A DNA stretch of 64,000 nt from Atlantibacter hermannii (GCA_900635495.1 LR134136.1:1-64000); one strand, 5' to 3'; numbered from the stretch's first letter, positions 25,236 through 36,270 are shown. The notes: generated by a model not told the origin, from the letters alone. Program-made: numbers and translations.

Positions 25236-26935
25236 TACAGCACCTTAACCTTGCTCAGCTCTTTTCCGGTGAGGTCCACCATATGCACCGCGCAGGACAT
25301 GCACGGATCGAAGGAGTGCACGGTACGCACCACTTCCAGCGGTTTTTCCGGGTCGGCGACGGTGGTGCCGATCAGCGCACGTTCATACGGGCCCGGCTCA
25401 TCGTTAAAGTTGCGCGGCCCGGCATTCCAGGTGGATGGCACCACGGCCTGATAGTTAGCGATTTTGCCATCTTTGATCACGATCCAGTGAGACAGCATAC
25501 CGCGTGACGCTTCTTCGAAACCGACGCCGCGAATTTCACCGGCAGGGAATTCCGGCTTCACGAAGGTTTCCACATCGCCGCGCTTGATGTTGTCGATAAG
25601 CAGCTGGTACTGCTGGGTAAGCGAATCCTGCAATACGCCGGTACGCACGGCGCGGCCCAGAATACGACCCCAGGTGGACTGCAACTGATCCGGTGTTAGC
25701 GTCTGGCCGGTCAGGGTTTGGTACAGCTTGCTCATACCTTCATAATGCGCGACGGTGCCTTCGTGCTTCGCCGCCAGGCCACACAGCAGCCACGCCAGCG
25801 GACCCACTTCCACCGGTTTGCCGTAAAAGGTTGGCGCTTTCACCCAGGAGTATTTGCCGTCTTCTTCCCAGCCGGTGTATTGCGGGTTGGTTTCGCCTTC
25901 CCACGGTTTCAGCGGCTGGTCGTCTTTATACCAGGCGTGTTTGCCACTCTCTTCGATACCGTCGATAAGATATTTATCGGTATGGCTGGTGATAGGGCGG
26001 AAGGTGGTGAAATCCGCGCCCTTCATATAGCCGCCAGGGATGGCGAAGGTTTCGCCTTTGCGATCCACCGGTAAATCCGGCACCGCCAGATAGAAATCGG
26101 CCGCTTTACCCAGTTGCAGCCATTGCGGATAGCTGGCGGCAAAAATCACCGCGTCCGGTTTATACACCTGCTCGATAAAATCGCCCAGTTTGTCGATAAA
26201 CGATTTCACGTACATCAGGCGCTCAAGGTTCAGCACGCTCGGCGCGTCGAGGTTGATCGGGTTCGCCACGCCGCCCACGGCCAGGTTCTGGATGTGCGGG
26301 GTTTTGCCGCCGAGGATTGCCACAATGCGGTTAGCGTCGCGCTGGCATTCCAGCGCCTGCAGATAGTGCGCCACGGCAATCAGGTTCACTTCCGGCGACA
26401 GCTTCATTTCGCTGTGGCCCCAGTAGCCGTTGGCGAAAATGCCTAACTGGCCGCTGTCGACCAGCGCCTGGATTTTCTGCTTCACTTTGGCGAATTCCGC
26501 CGCGCTGTTCAGCGACCAGGTTGAGACGCCTTTCAGCATCGCCTCGGCTTTTGCCGGATCCGCTTTCAGCGCCGAGGTGATATCCACCCAGTCGAGCGCG
26601 GAAAGCTGATAGAAGTGCACGATATGATCGTGGATTTGGTGAGCGGCCAGGATCAGGTTGCGGATGTACTGGGCGTTAACCGGGATCTCCATTTTCAGGG
26701 CGTTTTCCACCGCACGCACCGAAGCGATAGCGTGGATCGTGGTACACACCCCGCAAATACGCTGCACGATAATCCACGCATCGCGCGGATCGTGGCCCTT
26801 AACGATCTCTTCCATTCCCCGCCACATCGTGCCGGAGGACCATGCCTTAACCACCTTACCCTGCTCAATTTCACAGTCGATCCGCAAGTGGCCTTCGATG
26901 CGAGTAATGGGATCAATAGTGATACGTTGACTCAT
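25235..26935 (-). CDS. hybC: [NiFe]-hydrogenase-2 large subunit HybC
   Basis: HybC holds the Ni-Fe active site of the periplasmic, H2-oxidising hydrogenase-2. The 566-residue precursor has the N-terminal Cys pair in RICGVCTTIH near residues 60-66 and the C-terminal pair in DPCMSCAVH. HybD cleaves after this His, releasing a short tail MVDLTGKELSKVKVL. It has no own signal peptide and is exported with HybO. It overlaps hybB by ATGA. No frame defects. Confidence 0.97.
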   Translation of the reverse strand: MSQRITIDPITRIEGHLRIDCEIEQGKVVKAWSSGTMWRGMEEIVKGHDPRDAWIIVQRICGVCTTIHAIASVRAVENALKMEIPVNAQYIRNLILAAHQIHDHIVHFYQLSALDWVDITSALKADPAKAEAMLKGVSTWSLNSAAEFAKVKQKIQALVDSGQLGIFANGYWGHSEMKLSPEVNLIAVAHYLQALECQRDANRIVAILGGKTPHIQNLAVGGVANPINLDAPSVLNLERLMYVKSFIDKLGDFIEQVYKPDAVIFAASYPQWLQLGKAADFYLAVPDLPVDRKGETFAIPGGYMKGADFTTFRPITSHTDKYLIDGIEESGKHAWYKDDQPLKPWEGETNPQYTGWEEDGKYSWVKAPTFYGKPVEVGPLAWLLCGLAAKHEGTVAHYEGMSKLYQTLTGQTLTPDQLQSTWGRILGRAVRTGVLQDSLTQQYQLLIDNIKRGDVETFVKPEFPAGEIRGVGFEEASRGMLSHWIVIKDGKIANYQAVVPSTWNAGPRNFNDEPGPYERALIGTTVADPEKPLEVVRTVHSFDPCMSCAVHMVDLTGKELSKVKVL

Positions 26936-28107
26936 AATTTTATCTCTTCCTTAATGCGTTCTGACCGGCCCTGTTGTGCAGGTAAAATTGGCAGTAAACG
27001 GGTAAGTAATACGTATGCAGCGATTTCAATGGCGACGAAGCCGATAGAAATCAGGATTTCGCTGGTGGTTGGGAAATAGTGATAGCCGTTGCCCGGGTTG
27101 TAAGCGATAAGCGAATAGTCCATACGCCATAACGCCGCGCCCAGCAGCAGGCACACCGCGCTGATAAACAATCCGCGTGCGCTGTGGCGCATAGCGCTTT
27201 GCAGCATCACCAGCGGCAATGCCAGCAGCACGATTTCGGCAATAAATAGCCAAGAGTAGCGGTCGCCGGCCAACACCAGCGGCAGCTTGCCGTGCCAGAC
27301 CACTTCGCCAATGCGTAACACCAGAAACAGGCACAGGAACACCTTGATCACGTTGCTCAGCTTGCGGAACAGCGGCGTCTCGTCTTCGTTTACGGTGTTG
27401 CTGGCCTTCAACAGGGAACCTTCGAAGATGACAATCGAGAAGCCCATAATGAATGCCGTTAACAGTGAGAACAGCGGCAGGAGTTCATAGCTTTGCCACA
27501 GCGGATGCACCTTATAACCCGCCACGATCATCAACGAACCCATTGACGACTGGTGCATTGACGGCAGCAGCGCCCCAAGGCCGATAATGAAAAACATCAC
27601 GCTGTTCAGACGGCGCAGCGATACTTTCCAGCCCAGGCGTTCCAGCAGCGCAGGCAGCAGTTCAAGGCTCATTACGCCGATGTAGATGGTCATACAAACG
27701 GCGGTTTCAAACAGCACCGAGTTGGGATTGAAATGCGTCGGCATAAAGAAGTTGGGCATATTCCAGTAGCGGCCCAGGTCGATAGTGATCGACAGCCCGC
27801 CCATGGAATAACCGAACAAACTCGCCAGCAGCGCCGGGCGCACTAAATCGTGGTACTCGCCGCGGTTAAACACATACACCGCCCAGGCCAGCGCCCAGCC
27901 GCCGCAGGCGAAACCGGTGCCGATGAGCAGGTCAAAGGCAATCCAGATCCCCCACGGATAACCGCCGTTGAGGTCTGAGACATCGCCAATCCCCATCACC
28001 AGACGTTTGCCGACCAGCAGGAAGCAGATAATCACCAGCGGCGCGAGAACCTTGATACTGAAAGTAAACAGCTTTCCGCCGAGGGGACGAAGCGCATGGT
28101 CACTCAT
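26932..28107 (-). CDS. hybB: Hydrogenase-2 membrane subunit HybB
   Basis: HybB is an NrfD/PsrC-type integral membrane protein passing electrons between HybA and quinone. I use ATG 28107, which follows AAGGAGG at the proper distance, giving 391 residues starting MSDHALRPLGGKL. About ten hydrophobic helices are visible, with conserved GGWALAWAVYVFNRG and ALLPSMHQSSMGSLM segments. It overlaps hybA by 8 bp and hybC by 4 bp. Confidence 0.94.
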   Translation of the reverse strand: MSDHALRPLGGKLFTFSIKVLAPLVIICFLLVGKRLVMGIGDVSDLNGGYPWGIWIAFDLLIGTGFACGGWALAWAVYVFNRGEYHDLVRPALLASLFGYSMGGLSITIDLGRYWNMPNFFMPTHFNPNSVLFETAVCMTIYIGVMSLELLPALLERLGWKVSLRRLNSVMFFIIGLGALLPSMHQSSMGSLMIVAGYKVHPLWQSYELLPLFSLLTAFIMGFSIVIFEGSLLKASNTVNEDETPLFRKLSNVIKVFLCLFLVLRIGEVVWHGKLPLVLAGDRYSWLFIAEIVLLALPLVMLQSAMRHSARGLFISAVCLLLGAALWRMDYSLIAYNPGNGYHYFPTTSEILISIGFVAIEIAAYVLLTRLLPILPAQQGRSERIKEEIKL

Positions 28108-29116
28108 GGCCATCCTCCTTGTTATGAGATGCGTCCTGCTCATGCTGAATACGGGAGTTGCGGCGCACCAGGAACGTAATGCCCGCCAGCGCGGCTACCG
28201 GCAAAATCATGCCTTTATACAGCGAATGTTGAACGTGCTCGGAGCGCGCCCCGGTCGCCAGCGGATCGAGCGCGGGCAGTCCAAAATGCTCAAAGGGAAT
28301 ACCCGACAGCACCAGCACCTGGGTACCGCCGCCTTCCGTCTCGCCATAAATATGCGACTGGTAATGCGCAACCGGATGCAGATAGACGTCCTGACCATTC
28401 ACCCGCTGGCGTGGATAGGGGTACTCGCTGCCGGGCTTCTGGGCGAGGCGTTTTTTCGCCTCTGCCATGAGCTCTTCACGAGTGCCGAAAATCACCGCGC
28501 CGGTAGGGCAAACTTCGGTACAGCCGGGTAAACCGCCTTTATCGAGACGCTCAACCCCTTTCTGGTTGCACAGTTCGCATTTGTGGATGTAGCCGAACGG
28601 ATGATCGTAATCGTATTTCGGCACGTTAAACGGACAGGCCACCATGCAATAACGGCAGCCGGTGCAGACGTCTTTGTCGTATTTTACGATGCCGGTTTTG
28701 GCATCTTTGGTAAGCGCCGAGACCGGGCAGGCGGAAACGCAGTTAGGATCGACGCAGTGCATGCACTGTTTCTTAATAAACGCGTAGCCGTCTTTTTCCT
28801 GATTCTTGTGGGTGCCGTCGCCGCTGCGCCAAATCTGAATGATGTTATTGGTGTAGGGGCTGAGCTTGTCGTTCACCGACCAGGTGTTATCGCCGTGGGC
28901 ATAGGTGTCCCCACGGTACTCGCTGGTTTGCGGATGGTTAATTTCCTGGCATTTGCTGACGCAGGCCTGGCAACCGACGCACAGGGTTGAGTCAAACAAC
29001 ATGCCGAGCGCACCGGGGATCGGTGGGCGATTTTCTGCTGCGGCTTGTACGACGGGCGCTATCCCTGCTAATACGGCGCCCCCGGAAGCCAGCTTAAAGA
29101 AGTGACGCCGGTTCAA
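28100..29116 (-). CDS. hybA: Hydrogenase-2 ferredoxin-like subunit HybA
   Basis: HybA is a periplasmic four-cluster iron-sulfur protein transferring electrons from HybO to HybB. The 338-residue product has a Tat motif NRRHFFKLASGG. Its CxxCxxCxxxC-type sets are at VGCQACVSKCQ, QCMHCVDPNCVSACP, CTGCRYCMVACP and HKCELCNQ. A C-terminal membrane anchor is near residues 295-315. It is slightly longer than the E. coli protein because of the C-terminal tail. It overlaps hybO by 4 bp. Confidence 0.95.
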   Translation of the reverse strand: MNRRHFFKLASGGAVLAGIAPVVQAAAENRPPIPGALGMLFDSTLCVGCQACVSKCQEINHPQTSEYRGDTYAHGDNTWSVNDKLSPYTNNIIQIWRSGDGTHKNQEKDGYAFIKKQCMHCVDPNCVSACPVSALTKDAKTGIVKYDKDVCTGCRYCMVACPFNVPKYDYDHPFGYIHKCELCNQKGVERLDKGGLPGCTEVCPTGAVIFGTREELMAEAKKRLAQKPGSEYPYPRQRVNGQDVYLHPVAHYQSHIYGETEGGGTQVLVLSGIPFEHFGLPALDPLATGARSEHVQHSLYKGMILPVAALAGITFLVRRNSRIQHEQDASHNKEDGHE

Positions 29117-30244
29117 TGCTTATCCTCCCGATCCGCAGCAGATTTATCGGCGGGATTTTTACGGCCAAGCTGTTTCACAGCCATCACGCTGACCCCGCCT
29201 ACCGCGCCGACCACTGCGCCCAGTAGCCCTACCGCGCTCATGGAGACCGCGCCGCCTTCGCGGCGATGGACATCCGGCACCTGCGCGCGCGGCGTGGGCT
29301 GATGCACTTCGGCAAGCTGGAAAATGCCTTTCTTAAAGCCAATGCCTTCTTCATTACAGCCGTAGCAAGGATGCCCAATGCCGACCGGCCAAATTCCGCC
29401 GCCGACATCGCAAAACTCCAGCGTGGAGCAGTTGCCGTAGGTTTCCGGTCCTTTACAGCCTAAATGGTACAGGCACCAGCCCTGGCGGTGGCCTTCATCG
29501 CCGAACTGACGCGCAAAACGGCCAGCGTCAAAATGCGGACGACGTTCGCAGTTTTCATGGATCAACCGCTCATAGGCAAACAGCGGACGGTTTTTGGTAT
29601 CCAGTTTTGGCGGACGGTTAAAGGTGATGATGTGCGCCACGGTCGCCAGGAAGTTATGGGGATTCGGCGGGCAGCCCGGAATATTGATGACCGGAATGTT
29701 GGGAATGACATCCTGCAATGAGACCGCGCCGGTCGGGTTCACGCCAGTCGCCGGAACGCCGCCCCATGCCGCGCAGGAGCCAATGGCGATAACCGCCGCC
29801 GCATTGGCCGCCGCTTCACGGATATGTTCGACGATAGGTTTACCCGCCACCATGCAGTAGATGCCGCCGTCTTTCAGGGGGAATCGACCCATCCACCACC
29901 AGTACGTACTTGCCTTTATACTGCTCGAGGGCGCGATGTTTGTTTTCTTCAGCCTGATGACCAAATGCGGCGGAAAGCACCTCATGGTATTCCAGGGAAA
30001 TCACATCCAGTACCAGGTTTTCAACCGTGGGATGCGTGGAGCGTAAAAGCGATTCCGTACAGCCGGTACATTCCTGCGCGCCAATCCAGACGACGGGTGG
30101 ACGGGATGGCGATGCCAGTGCCTCAACCATCTCCGCAGATGCGTTACCCGTTAAACCCATCGTTGCCGACAACGCCGCACACAGCGTCATAAAGTCACGA
30201 CGTGAAATACCATTATGATAAAAAGCGTTTTGTCCTTCGGACAT
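29113..30244 (-). CDS. hybO: [NiFe]-hydrogenase-2 small subunit HybO (frameshifted as given)
   Basis: HybO carries three Fe-S clusters and a Tat signal (ISRRDFMTLCAAL) that also exports HybC. Translation from ATG 30244 runs through APPV-like WIGAQECTGCTESLLR to VVVDGSIP. It then shifts at a five-base G run, 29877-29881 on the plus strand, where four bases would restore SIPLKDGGIYCMVAG. The remainder, with CPPNPHNFLATVAH, HHLGCKGPETYGNC-like and CYGCNEEGIGF cluster motifs and the C-terminal anchor GLLGAVVGAVGGVSVMAV, is intact. Corrected length is about 376 residues. Likely a base error. Confidence 0.88.
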
Positions 30245-30502
30245 GCTGTTCTCCCGAAAGCTTCTTCCCGAATACCCGGATGCAGGGAAGCGCTCTTCCC
30301 TGCAACGTGATGGATCACGGGCAGAAAGTCCTTGTTTTCGTTGTGGGCTATACAGTGAAACTTTTGATAAATATTTTTTTGACACTTATCAACGAAACTT
30401 TAATTCATTCATCAGCATCGCAAATATTGTGAGACTGAACGTTTCAGTTATTGCAAAACAGGCAGGGAGCGAGAAATAAAAAACGGAATCTTGCGCAAGA
30501 TA

Positions 30503-30518
30503 TAACCCGTAAGGGGTA
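30503..30518. promoter_or_regulatory. Candidate NarL/NarP site between hybO and hybF
   Basis: The heptamer TACCCCT (plus strand AGGGGTA, 30512-30518) matches the NarL/NarP consensus. A poorer inverted heptamer two bases away (TAACCCG, 5 of 7) makes a 7-2-7 arrangement. The 477-bp region 30245-30721 holds divergent promoters for hybO and hybF, an 8-bp GCCCGCAA/TTGCGGGC hairpin at 30564-30587, and AT-rich DNA. I see no clear FNR box. Nitrate control of hyb is known in E. coli. Confidence 0.45.
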
Positions 30519-30721
30519 TCAGATAATAATATCCTGACAGTTGAGAAGAATTATTAACAACCAGCCCGCAAGCGGCTTGTTGCGGGCATTGATGATAACT
30601 TTGTTAAAACAAATTTAGCGGTTTTTAATAAATACGGCTTGCTATCCATCAATGAAAAATAAAGTCAAATCGCACAAGCTATATACACGGATTCTTAATT
30701 TCATATTTGCGTCGTTAAAAT

Positions 30722-31063
30722 ATGCATGAATTATCGTTAGCTCAGGGCGTTATTCAGTTACTGGAAGATCAAGCCGCTACCGGACATTTTCAGCGTATTA
30801 CCCACGTCTGGTTGGATGTCGGCGCGCTGGCCTGTGTCGAGCTTTCCTCACTACAATTTGGTCTTGAGGTAGCGCGGCGCGGCACGGTCGCGTCAGACGC
30901 CCAGTTTCATATTGATATTGTACCGGCGCAGGGCTGGTGTTTTGCCTGCAACACCGCATTCCGCGCTGAACAGCATGCGTTACCCTGTCCGCACTGCGGC
31001 TCCTGGGAGATCCAAATTGATAAGGGCAACGCGATGCGCGTGCGCGAAATGGAGGTTGAATAA
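30722..31063 (+). CDS. hybF: Hydrogenase nickel-insertion protein HybF (HypA family)
   Basis: HybF is an HypA-type metallochaperone delivering nickel to the large subunit. It has 113 residues. N-terminal MHEL contains the Ni-binding His2. The zinc-binding CxxC pairs are CFAC near 73 and CPHC near 90. It is read divergently from hybO and is followed at once by hypF (1-bp overlap). In E. coli hybF lies inside the hyb operon instead. The hypA name is equally valid. Confidence 0.9.
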   Translation: MHELSLAQGVIQLLEDQAATGHFQRITHVWLDVGALACVELSSLQFGLEVARRGTVASDAQFHIDIVPAQGWCFACNTAFRAEQHALPCPHCGSWEIQIDKGNAMRVREMEVE

Positions 31064-33304
31064 TGTCTGGCGCGATCCCCGGCGTACAATTTCACATTCG
31101 TGGCAAAGTGCAGGGCGTCGGCTTCCGGCCTTTTGTCTGGCAGTTAGCCCGGCAGTTAAATCTGAAGGGTGATGTCTGCAATACTGGCAATGGCGTAGTG
31201 GTGCGTATTGCGGGCGGTGAAGACGATTTCGTGACGCGCCTGTATGCGCAATGCCCCCCGCTGGCGGCGATACACGCCGTGACGCGCAGTGAAATGGTCT
31301 GGGATAGCGCGCCCCAGGACTTCATCATCATTCAAAGCCAACAGTGCGCCATGGATACGCAAATTGTTCCGGATGCCGCTACCTGTCCGGCCTGCCTTGA
31401 AGAAATTAACACCCCCGGAAACCGGCGTTATCGTTATCCCTTCACCAACTGCACCCACTGCGGCCCCCGGCTCACCATCATTAAAGCGATGCCTTACGAC
31501 CGCGCCTGTACCGTGATGGCGGCGTTTCCGCTCTGCCCGGACTGCGAACGCGAATACCGTAACCCGCTGGACCGCCGTTTCCACGCGCAACCACTGGCCT
31601 GCCCGGTTTGCGGCCCACAGCTGTTCTGGATACAGGGGGAAGAAACCCTGCATCGCGATTGCGCGCTGGAGGCCGCTGTGGCGGCGTTGCAACGGGGCGA
31701 AGTCGTTGCCATTAAAGGACTGGGCGGGATGCACCTGGCGGTGGATGCGCGCAGCGATCGTGCGGTAATGCGATTGCGCGAACGGAAACAACGGCCCACG
31801 AAACCGCTGGCGGTCATGCTGCCGGATGGCGCGGATTTACCTGACGCGGCGCTGTCCCTGTTACGTTCCCCCGCCGCGCCGGTGGTGTTGGTGGCGGCGC
31901 GCAGCGTTCCCGGCCTGAGTGCGTTTATCGCGCCCGGCCTTGGCGAAATCGGCGTTATGCTGCCCGCCAACCCCTTGCAGCACCTGTTGTTACAGGCGTT
32001 TGGCGCGCCGCTGGTTATGACCTCCGGCAATCTGAACGGCAGACCTCCCGCCATCACCAATCAACAGGCGCTGGACGAGCTGGCGGACATCGCCGACGGC
32101 TGGCTGCTGCATAACCGCGACATTAATCAACGCATGGACGATTCGGTGGTGCGCCAGAGCGGCGAAGTGATGCGCCGGGCCCGTGGCTATGTCCCTGACG
32201 CCATTGCATTGCCGCCGGGCTTTACGGCGCTGCCGCCCATACTGGCGGTGGGGGCCGATCTCAAAAATACCTTCTGTCTGTTGCGTGGCAACAGCGCCGT
32301 ACTGAGCCAGCACCTTGGCGATCTCACTGAAGAACGCGTCCCGGCGCAGTGGCGTCTGGCGCTGAAAATGATGCGCGAGCTGTATGATTTCACCCCGACG
32401 CGGATCGTGGTGGATGCCCATCCGGCTTATCTCAGCAGCCAGATGGGCCGCGAAATGGACCCGTCGCCAGACGTGGTGTTGCATCACCACGCCCATGCCG
32501 CTGCCTGCCTGGCGGAACATCAATGGCCGCTGGACGGCGGCAAGGCGATCGCGCTGACGCTGGACGGCATCGGTTACGGCGCTGATGACCAGCTCTGGGG
32601 CGGAGAATGTCTGCTGGTGGATTACACCGATTGTGAACGGCTGGGAGGATTACCCGCGGTGGCGTTGCCCGGCGGCGACCTGGCGGCGCGTCAGCCGTGG
32701 CGTAATCTGCTGGCCCATTGGCTGACATTTGTCCCTGACTGGCAGCGCTATCCGGAAGCGGAAGGGTTGAAAACCCATCCCTGGGACGTACTGGCGCGGG
32801 CCATTACGCGGCAGTTAAATTCACCGCCAGCCTCGTCGGCCGGACGGCTGTTCGACGCGGTGGCCTGTGCGCTGGGTCTTGCGCCGAACACGCAAAGCTA
32901 TGAGGGCGAAGCCGCCTGCGGACTGGAGGCGCTGGCGTTGCAGGCGGGGGAGACCGCGCATCCTGTGACGATGCCGTTCGACGGACAGGAACTGGGTTTG
33001 GCCACCTTCTGGCATCAGTGGCTGAACTGGCAAGCGCCCCAAAGCCGAGCGCGCCTTTGCATTTCACGATGCGCTGGTGCAAGGGTTTGCGGAGATGGCG
33101 CGCCATCACGCCAGGCAACGCGGCATTACAACCGTGGTGTTTTCCGGTGGTGTACTGCATAACCGGTTGCTGAAAGCGCGCTTCGCCCATCATCTGGCGG
33201 ATTTTGATTTGCGCTTTCCGATGCAGTTGCCTGCCGGGGACGGCGCGGTGTCATTCGGTCAGGCGGTCGTCGCGGCGGCACGCTGGTTACGCGATCAGCC
33301 CTGA
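31063..33304 (+). CDS. hypF: Carbamoyltransferase HypF (frameshifted as given)
   Basis: HypF activates carbamoyl phosphate and passes the carbamoyl group to HypE for synthesis of the hydrogenase CN ligands. Visible domains are an acylphosphatase-like N-terminus (VQGVGFRPFVWQLA), two zinc fingers (CPACLEEI..., CTHCGPR, CPDCEREY, CPVCGPQ), a YrdC-like domain with KPLAVML and TSGNLNG, and a Kae1-like domain with HHHAHAAACLAEH. An extra C in the run at 33037-33040 shifts the frame. Correction gives FHDALVQGF...VVFSGGVLHNRLL and about 746 residues. The end overlaps the convergent nrfF-nrfG gene. Confidence 0.9.
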
Positions 33305-34401
33305 TTTTGCAGCATCTTCGCCATATTGATGGCTTCAATAAGCTTCGCCCGGTTTATGCGGGGTGAATTGAGATCGAGCAGGCGCTGCCACTGAGTGATG
33401 GCTTCGGCGTAATCGGCATGCATAAAAGCATCTGAAGCGAGCAGCATGCGGGCCGTCACCTCGTTGCTGTCCAGGGCCAGGGCGCGATCGATAAGCTGGC
33501 GGGTTTCTTCCGTCATTTTCTGCCCTGCCTGGTAGTAACGTACCGTGGCAAGGGCAGACCACAGCTCGGCATTTTCCCCGCGCAACAGCATCGCACGTTC
33601 ATAGGCCTGATACGCATTCTGGTAGCTGTTGCGGTAAAGATAATATTCGCCCAGTTCCGCCCAGAGAGTGCTGTCCTGCGGCCTGGCGCGGATCTTCTGC
33701 TGGAGCGTCGCAAGCTGCTGTTCCACGATTTCCTCATCGGTGAAGTTTCGCAGCGGATCGGCCTCGCGCCGGTACTCGGCCATCACGGCCGGGGCGCGGC
33801 CTGTCAGCGCGTATACGCCAGCGCTGAGCAGTATGACGGCGGCCAGCGTTAACCACACCATGCGGGCAGGTGTCGCACGCTCGGGCTGCCAGTGATGCAG
33901 TGGCGTATCGGGAATGTCCTGCGCCAGTTCCTGTTTTAACGCCTCGTCCCGGGTTTGCGACTGGGCGTGGCGGGCCATAGCCGCCTGGGCGCGGAAGATC
34001 ACGTCATCCTGCCTGCGTGCGCCGCGTCGTCGGGTCCACACCATCGCCAGGCCGATACCCAGCAGCAGGACCAGCGGCGTAAACCACAAAATGCTGGTTT
34101 CGCGCTGCAGGCGCGGGTTATAGCGGACAAATTCCCCGTAGCGCGTGGTCATAAACGTCATGATTTCCGCTTCGGATTTACCCGCTTCGGTCAGGGCATA
34201 CACTTCATGGCGCATACTAACTGCCACAGGCGAATTGGACTCCAGCAGGCTCTGGTTCTGGCATTGCGGGCAACGCAACTGCCCGGCCACTTTCAGCGCC
34301 TGCTGTTGCTGTTCCGGACTGCGAAACTGCCATGTATCCACCAGCTGCGCCTGGCACAGCGGCGCGAGCAGCCATATCAACAGGATTAGAAGATTACGCA
34401 C
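33295..34401 (-). CDS. Fused cytochrome c nitrite reductase maturation protein NrfF-NrfG
   Basis: One 368-residue ORF joins two proteins that are separate in E. coli. The N-terminal half (about 1-130) is NrfF/CcmH-like, with a signal peptide, the redox motif RCPQCQNQSL and one membrane anchor. The C-terminal half (about 170-368) is NrfG/CcmI-like, with another membrane segment near 185 and TPR repeats from about 225. Together with NrfE it attaches haem to the special lysine-bearing CWSCK site of NrfA. The fused layout is also that of E. coli CcmH. It overlaps nrfE by 8 bp. The frame is uninterrupted, so the fusion looks real. Confidence 0.87.
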   Translation of the reverse strand: MRNLLILLIWLLAPLCQAQLVDTWQFRSPEQQQQALKVAGQLRCPQCQNQSLLESNSPVAVSMRHEVYALTEAGKSEAEIMTFMTTRYGEFVRYNPRLQRETSILWFTPLVLLLGIGLAMVWTRRRGARRQDDVIFRAQAAMARHAQSQTRDEALKQELAQDIPDTPLHHWQPERATPARMVWLTLAAVILLSAGVYALTGRAPAVMAEYRREADPLRNFTDEEIVEQQLATLQQKIRARPQDSTLWAELGEYYLYRNSYQNAYQAYERAMLLRGENAELWSALATVRYYQAGQKMTEETRQLIDRALALDSNEVTARMLLASDAFMHADYAEAITQWQRLLDLNSPRINRAKLIEAINMAKMLQNQG

Positions 34402-36270
34402 AGGCTCTCCTCCCTCGCCACCAGCCCAGCATGCCGCCTGCCATCATGATCACTGCGCCAAACCACACCCAGCGAATGCCGCTTTGCACGTAAAAGCGCA
34501 TGGCGTAGCGGTTGTCACCGGTTTTTTCGCCCATCACCACATACCACTCGGTTAGGCTATCCCAGGCGATGCCTGGCTCGATCATCAATTGTCGGCGGGC
34601 GCTGTAAAAGCGCCGTTCCGGAGCGACCTGAGCCAGCGGCTGGTCATCCCGACTGATATCGATAATCGCCTGCTCAGCGGTATAGTTTTTCCCTGCCAGC
34701 AGATTGAGGGTGTGAAAGCGGAACTGGTAACCCGCCACGCTGACCTGTTCGCCCTGGGTGACGTTGAGGCTCATTTCCTGCTTTTCACCGGCGGAAAACA
34801 CAATGCCTAAGGCAAAAATCCCGACACCGGTGTGGGCCAGCAGCATCGGCAACTGGCGCCTGAGCTGCGCAGGCGAGGTTAACCACTGGGCGCTTAATAC
34901 CCAGCCCACCAGTGCGACGGCGGACGCCACAATAAGGCCGTGAGAGTGCAGGGCGACAGCGGCCAGCGCTCCCACGCTGAGCGATCCGAAAAAGCGCAGG
35001 CGCGTCCAGCGCGGGCTGCGTTTCCAGGCGCTTCCCGCCGCCAGCCCGATCGCCAGCAGCATCGCCAGGCCAAACGGCAGCAGCACGGTATTAAAATAGG
35101 GCGCGCCCACTGAAATCTTGCCCCAGCCAAACAGGGTATACAGCATCGGATAGAGCGTGCCTAACAGCACAATCACCACGACGGCGCTAAACAGCAGCAG
35201 ACACAGTAACAGCCAGCTTTCACGCGACCAGCCCACGAAGCGCGCCGCAGGTTTCCACTCTTTGGCACGCCAGCCATACAGCGCCAGCGCGCCGGCGCTC
35301 AGAGCGATAAACAGCGTGAACAGCGGCGCGGCGCGTTCGTTATCCAGGGCGAAGGCGTGAACCGACACCAGCACGCCGGAGCGCACGATCAGCGTCCCCA
35401 ACAGGCTGAAAATAAAACCGAAAATCGCCAGCAACAGCGACCAGTGACGGAATACGCCGCGTGCGCGCGTGGCGTAAAGGCTATGCATTAATGCGCTGGC
35501 AGTCAGCCACGGCAGTAAGGATGCGTTTTCTACCGGATCCCAGAACCACCAGCCGCCCCAGCCCAGTTCGCTGTACGCCCACCAGGAGCCGAGCACGATG
35601 CCTGCGGTCAGGGCGCTCCAGGCGGGTACCGTCCAGCGCCAGCACAGTCCGGCCATCGCCGCGTTAAACTCGCCGCGCAACAGTGCTGCAAGCGCAACGG
35701 CGGCGGCAACGGTCAGGCCGCCATAACCCAGATACAGCAGCGGCGGATGCAGGATCAGCCCGATATGTTGCAGCATCGGTTTAAATCGCGCCCCTCAATG
35801 GCGGGCGGGAAAATGCGGGTAAACGGGTCGGAATACCCCAGCACAAAAATCAGCAGCGCGGCGATGATGATGGCGAGAAGGGCTAATGTCAGCGCAAAAA
35901 ACGGGTCAGTGGCGTGGCGATAGCGCCAGGCGAACAGGGCGCTCCAGCCGGATAAGCACAGTACCCACAATAATAACGACCCTTCATGCCCGCCCCAGAC
36001 GGCGGCGAGCTTGAGGCCAAAGGGAAGCTGGCGATGACCATGCTGGGCGACGTACACCAGGGTGAAATCGTCGGTGAGAAACGCCAGAATCAGTAACCCA
36101 AACGCCAGCAGCAACAGGCCGAACTGGACAAGGGTGAAGGTGCTGGCCAGACGTGAAAGGTTGGTCCAGCGGGAACGGTATCCGGCAAGCGCCAGCCAGG
36201 CTGTCGCCGCCGAGATACCACAGGCCAGAAGCAGTGCTATAAACCCAAGCTCGGGCAATATTAGTTCCAC
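34394..36270 (-). CDS. nrfE: Haem lyase subunit NrfE (CcmF family, frameshifted as given)
   Basis: NrfE is a CcmF-like membrane haem lyase dedicated to NrfA. The start (MELILPELGFIALLL) at 36270 reads to EGRDLN. There a C is missing, at the GG at 35778-35779 on the plus strand. With it restored, the chain continues NPMLQHIGLILHPPLLYLGY. The tryptophan-rich haem-handling motif WGGWWFWDPVENAS is present, as are many membrane helices. Corrected length is about 625 residues, nearer to CcmF than to the shorter E. coli NrfE. Confidence 0.88.
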
